Part shown: positions 44,605 to 52,253 of the stretch, piece after piece
Position numbering within the stretch: the first letter of the stretch is position 1
How the letters are laid out: every line of letters starts with the position of its first letter
NCBI GenBank assembly: GCA_964621165.1
Contig: CAZULC010000003.1
Coordinates: 62,001-126,000, forward strand
Length of the DNA: 64,000 nucleotides
Origin: UMGS1696 sp964621165
GTDB taxonomy: Bacteria; Bacillota; Clostridia; Oscillospirales; CAG-272
Direction: 5' to 3'
Notes under the pieces: generated by a model
Told to the model about the DNA's origin: nothing
The model's input: the letters and a program-made list of their open reading frames with translations, nothing else
Databases searched by the model: none
Made by a program: the position numbers and the translations under genes

Positions 44605-46906
44605 TGATAAAAAATACAACGTCATGCCGTACTTCACCTATACACTTCGGCAAAGCTGGCAGCAACTCATGCTTTTTCTGGTTCTGATTCTGCTTGTTAT
44701 GATTCTGCCCTGCGTGATTTACGTCGGAAACAGCCAGAGAAATAGTCCCCTCGACGTGTCCCTCATCGGGAATTACAGCAACCAGCTTGTATTCTACGGC
44801 TCGGTGGGAATATTTCTCTCCTGCGCCTTCGGTCTGTACTCGGGAATGACTGCGCTGTCCTACGTCAACAGCAACCAGAACATCACCTGCCGCCACAGCT
44901 TCCCGCTGAAAAGAGGCGCTTACTTCGCCATAGAACCGTCGGTGTGCCTGATTTACTTCACTGTATCAATTCTCGCAGGCTTTGCGGCAGTCTACGCGAT
45001 AATGTCAGTGTTGTGCAAGGGTCAGCTCATCACGGGAAGCGTGTACCTCGCTCAGCTTCTGGCGGCGTTCTGCGGTTATATTTTGGTCTACGCAACAACT
45101 CTTTTCGCAGCCGGACTGACGGGAACCGGAGTTGCCAGATTTCTCATGACGTTCGTAGTAATGCTCCTGCCGGTGGTGCTGTATACACTTGTGGTTGAGT
45201 CCATCGGCTTCGGCTCACAGCTGAACTACTTCACTGCAGATACCATCAGCAACTCCGCCCTGCTCAACACAGCCTACTACGAAAGCGGAATCGTATACGA
45301 GCTGCTGTGCCCGATTTACTATATCTTCGAGTGCGTCATGGGCGACGGCGACGTTTCCTACATCATAACCAAAGCTCTGCTGACTATGCCTCATACCGCA
45401 GTTCTCACAGCCGGAGCATATCTTCTCCATATGCACCGCCGTACTGAAGACACAGGTAAAACCATAATCTGGAAGCCGGTGTTTGCCCTTGTAAAGTATC
45501 TCGTGATTTTCACAGGCACAATTCTCGGAATGTTCGTCTTCGTGTTTACAACAAGTGCGTCGAACAGTGACTTGCTGAACATCATCTTCGGCGCGGTCAT
45601 CGGATTCGTGCTCACCTTCATGGCTGCAAACTGCGTCATGTACCGCTCCACCCGGGCATTGTTCAAGGGAATCAAGCCAGCCTTAGTCTTGGCCGCCGCG
45701 GTGCTGGTGTTCGTCATAGCCGTACCCATGAACAAGCTTGGACTCTGCGTGAACCTGTATTCGCCGGACAACACACAATACATTGTATTGCAGTACAGCG
45801 GAGTCAGTGTGACAATCGAAGACGGATTCGAAAAAATTGTGGGTTTAATCAACGGCATAATCGCTGATGTCGAGCAGAACGGAAATGAATTCAGAACAGC
45901 CGTAACAATTCCGGGAATCTACTCCGACGACGCGGAAGTGCAGGCTGTGTTGGACGAAAAATTCACGGACTACACCAAAAAAGCTATGGAGCTTGAGTAT
46001 CAGGAGAAGTATGGAGACGGAGATTATGACCTGATGTACGAGGGAGAAGCACAGCACACCGTGGACACATGGAATTATATCTGGAGCGACTCAGTCGGCA
46101 GGCGTCAGGTTTATATTTACCAAAAGCCGAAGTTTGGCGTGACTCTCGCCATAAAGCTGATGGTACCCCTTGACAGCCCGCTTTGGAGCATGTATATCGA
46201 AAGTGAGGAATACGCCGAGTCCATGGATTTGTCGGAGCTTGACAGCGGATCCGTGGATGAGATGTATATAAATCTGTTCGACATTGACATCAACCTGATG
46301 GAACCCGACGGAAATATTTTTTCGGTGGAAACCCGGGAAGGAGACGGAACGTATTACAGCTTCAAAGGAAACTTCGACAAATACCGTTCATATGTGGAAG
46401 AAATCATCGACAGCTGCGAGTTTGACCTTGAGAAGTACAGAGAAGAGCCTATTGTTGGCAGCGTTGAAATGATGATATATGACGGGGACGGCATCAGAAG
46501 ACGTGTATCTTATCCAATATGCGCGGGGGATCTCGGGCTTATCAACGCAGTAGGGGAGATGACAGCACAGGCCAAGGATGAGGAATACGTAAAAATCAAC
46601 TCAGCCGAAGAAGCGATAGAGCGAAGCCTCATCCACTGCACCGACGCCGTTATGGTTGACTCATCCTCAGGAGAAGCGCGTCATATTAGCATGGAGAACC
46701 TGATTGACTGGGCCGGATGCGTCACATATCTGCCGGGTAATGGAAGCACGTATGCCGGATACGTCATCCCCGAGGACATGGGATATGTCTTCATGGCCTA
46801 CAGTCAGTCCGTGGACGGCGAATACGCGGTCGAATTCCTTGCCCCGAGAGAGACCGGCTCAGTCACACGCGAGCAGATGAAAGCATTGTACGATTCGCTG
46901 AAATAA
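44579..46906 (+). CDS. ABC permease with large extracellular domain
   Basis: 775 residues. The first ~390 hold about eight helices (for example LMLFLVLILLVMILPCVIYV near residue 28). The C-terminal ~380 residues form a soluble acidic domain anchored by the helix near ALVLAAAVLVFVIAVPM. The start at 44579 has an AAAGAGG site and overlaps the ATPase gene by 26 bases; an earlier in-frame ATG at 44540 lies deeper in that gene. It is the third gene of the GntR-ATPase-permease operon. The outside domain may sense or bind the substrate. The family is common in Clostridia; the substrate is unknown. Confidence 0.85.
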   Translation: MNSTKQSCNDKKYNVMPYFTYTLRQSWQQLMLFLVLILLVMILPCVIYVGNSQRNSPLDVSLIGNYSNQLVFYGSVGIFLSCAFGLYSGMTALSYVNSNQNITCRHSFPLKRGAYFAIEPSVCLIYFTVSILAGFAAVYAIMSVLCKGQLITGSVYLAQLLAAFCGYILVYATTLFAAGLTGTGVARFLMTFVVMLLPVVLYTLVVESIGFGSQLNYFTADTISNSALLNTAYYESGIVYELLCPIYYIFECVMGDGDVSYIITKALLTMPHTAVLTAGAYLLHMHRRTEDTGKTIIWKPVFALVKYLVIFTGTILGMFVFVFTTSASNSDLLNIIFGAVIGFVLTFMAANCVMYRSTRALFKGIKPALVLAAAVLVFVIAVPMNKLGLCVNLYSPDNTQYIVLQYSGVSVTIEDGFEKIVGLINGIIADVEQNGNEFRTAVTIPGIYSDDAEVQAVLDEKFTDYTKKAMELEYQEKYGDGDYDLMYEGEAQHTVDTWNYIWSDSVGRRQVYIYQKPKFGVTLAIKLMVPLDSPLWSMYIESEEYAESMDLSELDSGSVDEMYINLFDIDINLMEPDGNIFSVETREGDGTYYSFKGNFDKYRSYVEEIIDSCEFDLEKYREEPIVGSVEMMIYDGDGIRRRVSYPICAGDLGLINAVGEMTAQAKDEEYVKINSAEEAIERSLIHCTDAVMVDSSSGEARHISMENLIDWAGCVTYLPGNGSTYAGYVIPEDMGYVFMAYSQSVDGEYAVEFLAPRETGSVTREQMKALYDSLK

Positions 46907-46933
46907 TACGATTCGTTGAAATCAACCAAAACA

Positions 46934-46977
46934 AAAACTGCGGAAGGAGCAAAATCACAACCGCAGTTTTCTGTTTT
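46934..46977. terminator. Bidirectional terminator between the ABC operon and DUF378
   Basis: AAAACTGCGG (46934-46943) and CCGCAGTTTT (46961-46970), 17-nt loop. Confidence 0.85.
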
Positions 46978-47182
46978 ATGAACCGCTGTATTCCTCACGG
47001 GGTCTGAAGAGAAGCGAGATGCACCAGATTCCTCCGAGAGCCACGAGGGTATATATGATGCGGGCGATAACCGAACCCTGACCGCCGCAGATCCACGAGA
47101 CCAAATCAAAGCTGAAAAGTCCCACGGAACCCCAGTTCAGCGCTCCGATTATCACAAGCAGCAATGCTATTCTGTCAAGCAT
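46976..47182 (-). CDS. DUF378 small membrane protein
   Basis: 68 residues with two helices (about 3-25 and 36-58). It shows the DUF378 pattern: LDRIALLLVIIGALNWGSVGLF, then a second helix ending in IWCISLLF. Length is typical. A good AGGAG site precedes the start. Function unknown in all organisms; members often appear singly, as here. Confidence 0.9.
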   Translation of the reverse strand: MLDRIALLLVIIGALNWGSVGLFSFDLVSWICGGQGSVIARIIYTLVALGGIWCISLLFRPREEYSGS

Positions 47183-47284
47183 AATATTCTCCTCCGTTTA
47201 GTTTATTATACCGTATTATCGGGTACAGCCTTATTATAACCCCGCCGCACTTTCTTTAAGCATGGAAAATCATTCTCCCCCCCG

Positions 47285-47314
47285 AAATATTTTTTTGCGA
47301 TTCCGAATACTAAT
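47285..47314 (+). promoter_or_regulatory. Possible SigE-type promoter of sigK
   Basis: AAATATT (47285-47291), 14-nt spacer, AATACTAAT (47306-47314). This resembles the SigE -35 (ATATT) and -10 (CATACAAT) pattern and lies about 30 bases before the start. In Bacillus sigK is under SigE. No SigA promoter is seen here. Confidence 0.4.
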
Positions 47315-47342
47315 GAATGAAGTTCTGTTTTGGGAGAGAATC

Positions 47343-48023
47343 ATGCTTGAGTTTATTCTGTCGGCAATCGCCGGATTATCGTCGTTTATGCTGTCCTCAG
47401 CCGGAGGAAACAGCTTCCCGCCTCCTCTTGACAAAGAAGAAGAAAAGCGGCTTTTCATACTGTATGAGAACGAGGGCAACATGGATGCCCGTGGGAAGCT
47501 GATCGAGCACAACCTCCGCCTTGTGGCCCACATCGTGAGAAAATACTACGCGTCAAACAAAAACGAAGACGACCTCATCTCAATCGGCACAATCGGACTC
47601 ATAAAGTCCATCGACTCATATAAAATCGAAAACGGAGTGAGATTCGCGACCTACGCTGCAAAATGCATCCAGAACGAAATCCTGATGTACTTCCGTTCAC
47701 AGAAGAAAACGTCGCAGGAGGTCTCAATCAACGAAACCATAGACACCGACCGTGACGGAAATCCGCTGACATACATCGACATAATAAAATGCGACGACAC
47801 CATAGCCGATGACATAGACGCGAAAATAAAGCTCACCAAAGCCCTAGAATATATAATGAAGGGACTTGGCGAGAGGGAAAGGGATATTATCATCATGCGC
47901 TACGGTCTTGACGGAAAAAAGGCGAGAACCCAGCGTGAAGTCTCCGAAAAGCTTGGAATCTCCCGCTCATACGTCAGCCGGATAGAAAAGTGCGCCCTCG
48001 AGAAAATACGTAAAAAATTATGA
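47343..48023 (+). CDS. sigK: Late mother-cell sporulation sigma factor SigK
   Basis: 226 residues. A hydrophobic N-terminal pro-segment (LEFILSAIAGLSSFMLSSAG) precedes the sigma core and resembles the pro-sequence that ties pro-SigK to the membrane until it is cleaved. Region 2 reads HNLRLVAHIVRKYY, DDLISIGTIGLIKSID and RFATYAAKCIQNEILMYFRS. Region 4 reads REVSEKLGISRSYVSRIEK. This best matches SigK rather than SigE, F or G because of the LMYFRSQKKT stretch. The gene is continuous, without the skin element that splits sigK in some spore-formers. Start chosen at the GGGAGA site. Confidence 0.9.
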   Translation: MLEFILSAIAGLSSFMLSSAGGNSFPPPLDKEEEKRLFILYENEGNMDARGKLIEHNLRLVAHIVRKYYASNKNEDDLISIGTIGLIKSIDSYKIENGVRFATYAAKCIQNEILMYFRSQKKTSQEVSINETIDTDRDGNPLTYIDIIKCDDTIADDIDAKIKLTKALEYIMKGLGERERDIIIMRYGLDGKKARTQREVSEKLGISRSYVSRIEKCALEKIRKKL

Positions 48024-48223
48024 TATGTATCCGGAAAACTCTGCGTGTGAGTCTCCGGCTCGATTCGTGGGAATCATCTATATAATCGAACGCACGCCCG
48101 TTCTCGGTAGTATTATGCCCGCCTTTTTCTTCTTTATGTACGGAAGCGAAGGATTATTTTCTGCCGTACTTCACGAAAAGAGAGTGCTGTCAAAAATAAA
48201 ATCAGTTTTTTTGAAAAAAACTA

Positions 48224-48252
48224 TTGACATGGGCAAAAAAATGGTGTATACT
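48224..48252 (+). promoter_or_regulatory. SigA promoter of infC-rpmI-rplT
   Basis: TTGACA (48224-48229) and TATACT (48247-48252), 17-nt spacer. It begins a leader of about 150 bases. Confidence 0.8.
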
Positions 48253-48346
48253 AGTAAAGTAAGAAAAAGAAGCAGAACAGTCTCCGTTCTCACCCATCTG
48301 CAAAAGGCACGCTTGGGTTAATAAAAACCGACAAGGCGTTATTTTG

Positions 48347-48394
48347 TCGTGCTGAGTAATCGGAGAAGGTTCTCAGTACGATTTTTGTTTTTTT
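48347..48394 (+). terminator. Leader attenuator of infC-rpmI-rplT
   Basis: TCGTGCTGAG (48347-48356) and CTCAGTACGA (48372-48381) form a 10-bp stem followed by TTTTTGTTTTTTT. It stands inside the transcription unit, 17 bases before infC. This is the position of the L20-controlled leader terminators known in Firmicutes. Confidence 0.8.
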
Positions 48395-48410
48395 ATGGGG
48401 GTGCTTAACT

Positions 48411-48938
48411 ATTAGCGCGAAAGAACTTACAATCAACGATGACATCAGAGCCAAGGAAGTTCGCATGATCGACGAAAACAACGGTCAGCTTGGAATCATG
48501 AGCCTGAACGACGCGAAAACGTATGCCTATGACAAGGGGCTTGATCTTGTGATGATAGCTCCTACAGCGACTCCACCGGTATGCCGCGCAATGGACTACG
48601 GAAAGTACCGCTACGAAGCGGACAAGAGGGAAAAAGAAGCAAAGAAGAAGCAGCAAACGGTTGAAATCAAGGAAATTCAGCTGTCATGCAGAATCGACAC
48701 ACACGACTTTGAAACAATGGTGAACCGTGCGAAGAAGTTTCTCTCTGAAGGAAAGAAGATCAGGGTAAGCCTCAGATTCATAAGACGTGAGATATTCCAC
48801 CCGGAATTCGGAAGAGAGAAGTTTGATCAGTTCTGCGAGGCCGTTTCTGAATACGGAACAGTAGAGAAGAAGCCCGTTCTGGACGGACGTCAGCTCATAA
48901 TGTTTATTGCTCCGCTGAAGAACAACACGGCTAAGTGA
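48411..48938 (+). CDS. infC: Translation initiation factor IF-3, ATT start
   Basis: 175 residues. IF-3 binds the 30S subunit, keeps it apart from 50S and checks start-codon pairing. The coding frame runs unbroken from the ATT codon at 48411, seven bases behind a GGGGGTG site. It gives the expected N-terminus AKELTINDDIRAKEVRMID and full family length. The first in-frame ATG (48465) would delete this conserved stretch. AUU starts are classic for infC and allow IF-3 to repress its own synthesis. Later motifs: PPVCRAMDYGKYRYE, and the C-domain IDTHDFETMVNRAKKFL and FRGRE-like RFIRREIFHP. Behind a leader attenuator. Confidence 0.96.
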   Translation: MSAKELTINDDIRAKEVRMIDENNGQLGIMSLNDAKTYAYDKGLDLVMIAPTATPPVCRAMDYGKYRYEADKREKEAKKKQQTVEIKEIQLSCRIDTHDFETMVNRAKKFLSEGKKIRVSLRFIRREIFHPEFGREKFDQFCEAVSEYGTVEKKPVLDGRQLIMFIAPLKNNTAK

Positions 48939-49009
48939 CGCGCATAGTAGAATTGCATAAGCCGTGCTTCAACAGCAAAGTATAAACTATATTGAAAGGA
49001 AATAAAACA

Positions 49010-49207
49010 ATGGGAAAGATCAAGACACATAAGGCGTCAGCCAAAAGAGTTTCCGTAACCGGAACAGGTAAAATAAAGGTATTCCATTCCGACCACCGCC
49101 ATAATCTTGGCCACAAGACTCAGAAGAGAAAGAGACATCTCAGAACAAGTCAGATTCTCAGCCCGGCTATGACCGCCAACTACAAGAGACTGATTAACAA
49201 ACAGTAA
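49010..49207 (+). CDS. rpmI: 50S ribosomal protein L35
   Basis: 65 residues, very basic: MGKIKTHKASAKRVSVTGTG at the start, then LGHKTQKRKRHLR. Start 49010 follows GAAAGGA; an in-frame ATG six codons earlier lies on that ribosome site. Second gene of the infC operon. Confidence 0.98.
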   Translation: MGKIKTHKASAKRVSVTGTGKIKVFHSDHRHNLGHKTQKRKRHLRTSQILSPAMTANYKRLINKQ

Positions 49208-49242
49208 TCGAGATTATGAAGAAAGGTTAAGGATAATTAATA

Positions 49243-49596
49243 ATGGCTAGAGTTAAGGGCGCAATGATGGCGCGTAAAAGAAGAAACAGTGTCTTAAAAG
49301 CTGCCAAGGGCTATTGGGGTTCAAAGAGCAAGCATTTCAAGATGGCTAAGCAGGCTGTAATGAAGAGCGGCAACTATGCATACATCGGACGCAAGCAGAA
49401 GAAGAGAAACTTCCGCGCTCTCTGGATCACACGTATTTCCGCTCAGGCTAAGGTTAACGGCATGAACTACTCAACACTCATGCACGGACTCAAACTCGCA
49501 GGAGTCGACCTCAACCGCAAGATGCTTTCCGAAATCGCAGTCGCTGACAAGGAAGCGTTTGCTGCTCTTTGCGAAACAGCTAAAGCAGCTCTCTAA
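49243..49596 (+). CDS. rplT: 50S ribosomal protein L20
   Basis: 117 residues, full length. N-terminal basic tail RVKGAMMARKRRNSVLKAAKGY, then RNFRALWITRISAQAKVNGMNYS and the globular end with LNRKMLSEIAVAD. L20 assembles early on 23S rRNA and, in Firmicutes, can bind its own operon leader to repress it, matching the attenuator at 48347. Last gene of the operon before the terminator at 49609. Confidence 0.98.
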   Translation: MARVKGAMMARKRRNSVLKAAKGYWGSKSKHFKMAKQAVMKSGNYAYIGRKQKKRNFRALWITRISAQAKVNGMNYSTLMHGLKLAGVDLNRKMLSEIAVADKEAFAALCETAKAAL

Positions 49597-49608
49597 TCCA
49601 ACATATTC

Positions 49609-49643
49609 AAGGGGTGTTGCTCTGTGTGACGCCCTTTCTTTAT
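49609..49643 (+). terminator. Terminator of infC-rpmI-rplT
   Basis: AAGGGGTGT and ACGCCCTT pair with one bulged G and are followed by TCTTTAT. Its presence argues against the upstream GTG at 49614 as a start for the next gene. Confidence 0.65.
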
Positions 49644-49649
49644 ACTAAA

Positions 49650-50495
49650 ATGAGTCTGGAAATAATTGTAAACAACACCGGTGCGGAATACATCAGATCT
49701 CGCTCAAATCCGACTATTGTAAAGCTGTCCAAGCTGGCGGATAAAAAGTACCGCGACGAATACGGGCTGTACCTCGCCGAGGGTGTGAAGCTGTGCCGTG
49801 AAGCCATGGAGTACGCCTGCCTCGAATGTGTGGCTGCATCCTCGTCAGGGATTGAGAACGAAAAAGTCACAGAGTGCGTGTATGAGGCCCGCCGCCGTGG
49901 AATCAGAATTATCATAGCGGACGACAGCGCATACTCGAAAATATCAACCGAAAAATCACCGCAGGGGATTATTGCTGTGGTAATGTACCCGACTGCGCCT
50001 GAATCAGCGTCATTGTCGGACTGGGCCGGCGGAAAGAGAGTTCTCATGCTCTGTGAAATCCGTGACCCCGGCAACCTCGGCACAATAATCCGTTCAGCTG
50101 AGGCCATGGGAATTGATGGCGTAATTCTTTCTTCCTGCGCGGATGTGTATTCGCCGAAGACCATGAGAGCCGCCATGGGTTCGCTGTTCCGCGTAAAAAC
50201 ATACCTGACGCACGATCCCGTTTGCGCCGTGCGTGAGCTTAAGCAGGCCGGCAGACGTGTCATAGCTTCAGCTCTCAGCGAAAAGGGAGCCGCACTCAAC
50301 CTCGGGGAATACGAATGCCGCCCGGACGACTGCGTGATTATCGGAAACGAAGGCCATGGACTTCCGCCTGAGCTGATTGACGGATGCGGATACACCCTTA
50401 AAATTCCCATGGACGGAAAAGTTGAGAGCCTCAACGCCGCTTCTGCCGCGACATGCATACTTTGGGAATATTTCCGCACTTTTCATAATAAATAA
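49650..50495 (+). CDS. SpoU/TrmH-family RNA 2'-O-methyltransferase
   Basis: 281 residues from ATG 49650. An N-terminal substrate-binding domain (NPTIVKLSKLADKKYRDEYGLYLAEG) is followed by the knotted SPOUT methyltransferase. The motifs are motif 1 EIRDPGNLGTIIRSAEAMG, motif 2 VIIGNEGHGLPPELI and motif 3 LKIPMDGKVESLNAASAAT. Such enzymes methylate ribose in 23S rRNA or tRNA; which one cannot be told. There is no clear ribosome site at the chosen start. The gene follows rplT as in many Firmicutes. Confidence 0.92.
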   Translation: MSLEIIVNNTGAEYIRSRSNPTIVKLSKLADKKYRDEYGLYLAEGVKLCREAMEYACLECVAASSSGIENEKVTECVYEARRRGIRIIIADDSAYSKISTEKSPQGIIAVVMYPTAPESASLSDWAGGKRVLMLCEIRDPGNLGTIIRSAEAMGIDGVILSSCADVYSPKTMRAAMGSLFRVKTYLTHDPVCAVRELKQAGRRVIASALSEKGAALNLGEYECRPDDCVIIGNEGHGLPPELIDGCGYTLKIPMDGKVESLNAASAATCILWEYFRTFHNK

Positions 50496-50530
50496 AAAGC
50501 AGAGAATAACTGAGGAACAGGAGGTAAACT

Positions 50531-52201
50531 ATGGCTGAGGACAAAAGACTGTACTGGATATGGCTGGCTGAAAGATGCGGTTATGGAAGCGCTTATGCCG
50601 TAATGCTCAGCGACAACATCGGGAGCGCAAAGGAAATATACGAGAGTGAAATCACAATCGAAGACATAAAATCGGCCGGAATACCCGAGGGCAAAAAAGC
50701 CGACGAGCTTCTAGCGATGCTTAAAAACAAATCCCTCGATAACGCAAAGCGCGCCATTGAAAATGCCGATAAAAACGGAATCAATATTCTGACTCCCGAC
50801 GACGCTGACTACCCGCCGCCCCTTCTGTCCATACGGAACTACCCCATGGCACTGTACTGCAAGGGTCAGCTTCCCGACTGTCAGAAGAATTTTCTCTGCG
50901 CAATTGTCGGAACAAGAAGCATAACGGAGTACGGACGCAAAATCGCATATGAACTTGGCTCAGGAATCACCTTCGGTGGCGGAATCATAGTCAGCGGCAT
51001 GGCTCTTGGAGCTGACAGCATGGCTCTCGCAGGCGCACTCGACTCCGGCGGTCATCCAATTGCGGTTCTCGGCACGGGAGTTGACATCATTTATCCGCGG
51101 GAACACAAGGAAATCTACAATAAAATAGTCGCAAAAGGCGCTGTCATATCCGAGTTTCCTCCGGGAACGACTCCAAGCGGGCGGAACTTCCCGATACGGA
51201 ACAGAATCATGAGCGGTATTTCAAGCGCTACCGTTGTAGTTGAAGCCGACATGAAGAGCGGTGCGCTCATTACGGCAAAGGACTGCATAGAGCAGGGAAG
51301 AAAGCTGTTCGCGGTTCCAGGCAAGGTGGGCGAGAGCAACTCCGAGGGCACAAACTCCCTTCTGCGTGACGGAGCCATACCGGTTATAACTCCCGAGGAC
51401 ATTGTGAGTGAATTTGAGGACGAATACAAGCACGTTTTGAATTCCAACCTGACCCACGCAAGGATGCGCAACATAAACTACAACGAGACGTCGAAAATAT
51501 CGGCTTCCTCGTCAAAAATCGGCATAGAAGGCGTGAGCAACTACTACGGAAACGGGGTCTACGGTGGACGGCTCCGTGATTACGGCAAGGAATGGGAAAG
51601 ACCGAATCAGCCCCAGCCATACCGCGACAAAAAGAAGAAGAATCCGAAAAACGACAACAGAAAGCCTTCCAATCCTGCAGAAAAAGCAAATCCTGAACCG
51701 AATCATAATCCGTCTAATGATAAAGAAAACATACGCAAGCTGGAATATCCGCCGGTGGAGCCTGATGTGGACGCAGTATCGGAGGAAATCTCTGATGAAT
51801 CCGGTGAAAACAATAAAAAACACGATCTCACCATTCAGGGAGTGACAAAGGCGCAGTCATTTATCAGCGGATTTATAGGTGCGGAAAAAAGAAGATTCGG
51901 TCGTGACAGCCGAGGCGGCAGTGATGTCTGGAAGGATGACAAAAAAATGTCTGAAAAAAGTTTCATTCCCGCAAAAAAAATTGATCTCGATATGCTTGAA
52001 GAAAAAGACGTCAAGGTATATAATAAAATGAAGCCCAATGTTCCGGTGCTTCCCGACGACCTCGCCGACGCCACACACACCACAAAGGAAATACTCAGCT
52101 CGCTGACCGTACTTGAATTCGCGGGAGCGGTTGAGTCAGGCGGAGGCGGGTACTACATGCGGGTCTCGCCGGACGACATAATGCAGTCCGAAAACGACTG
52201 A
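50531..52201 (+). CDS. dprA: DNA-processing protein DprA with long disordered insert
   Basis: 556 residues against about 360 usual. The N-terminal helical domain (~1-75) precedes the Rossmann/SLOG core (~90-295): IVGTRSITEYGRK, GGIIVSGMALGADSMAL, GTGVDIIYPREHK, GAVISEFPPGTTP, and FPIRNRIMSGIS. DprA loads RecA on incoming single-stranded DNA in transformation. Residues ~297-480 form a low-complexity Asn/Lys/Pro/Glu-rich linker not found in the standard protein. A winged-helix domain (~490-550) closes it, with TTKEILSSLTVLEFAGAVE. The gene is in frame throughout and starts behind AGGAGG, followed by topA. Confidence 0.93.
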   Translation: MAEDKRLYWIWLAERCGYGSAYAVMLSDNIGSAKEIYESEITIEDIKSAGIPEGKKADELLAMLKNKSLDNAKRAIENADKNGINILTPDDADYPPPLLSIRNYPMALYCKGQLPDCQKNFLCAIVGTRSITEYGRKIAYELGSGITFGGGIIVSGMALGADSMALAGALDSGGHPIAVLGTGVDIIYPREHKEIYNKIVAKGAVISEFPPGTTPSGRNFPIRNRIMSGISSATVVVEADMKSGALITAKDCIEQGRKLFAVPGKVGESNSEGTNSLLRDGAIPVITPEDIVSEFEDEYKHVLNSNLTHARMRNINYNETSKISASSSKIGIEGVSNYYGNGVYGGRLRDYGKEWERPNQPQPYRDKKKKNPKNDNRKPSNPAEKANPEPNHNPSNDKENIRKLEYPPVEPDVDAVSEEISDESGENNKKHDLTIQGVTKAQSFISGFIGAEKRRFGRDSRGGSDVWKDDKKMSEKSFIPAKKIDLDMLEEKDVKVYNKMKPNVPVLPDDLADATHTTKEILSSLTVLEFAGAVESGGGGYYMRVSPDDIMQSEND

Positions 52202-52253
52202 AATTTTATAAATCACAATCAAATACAGCAAATACTCAAAGGGGAACACCTGA

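Noticed and set aside
48025..48321. 98-codon ORF between sigK and infC
   Set aside because: It covers the infC promoter and leader and has no ribosome site or recognisable domain.
49614..49649. GTG start 12 codons before the methyltransferase ATG
   Set aside because: It falls inside the terminator hairpin of infC-rpmI-rplT and encodes no family residues.
49640..50479. 279-codon antisense ORF over the RNA methyltransferase
   Set aside because: The plus-strand frame has all three SPOUT motifs; the antisense frame is Ser/Arg-rich noise.
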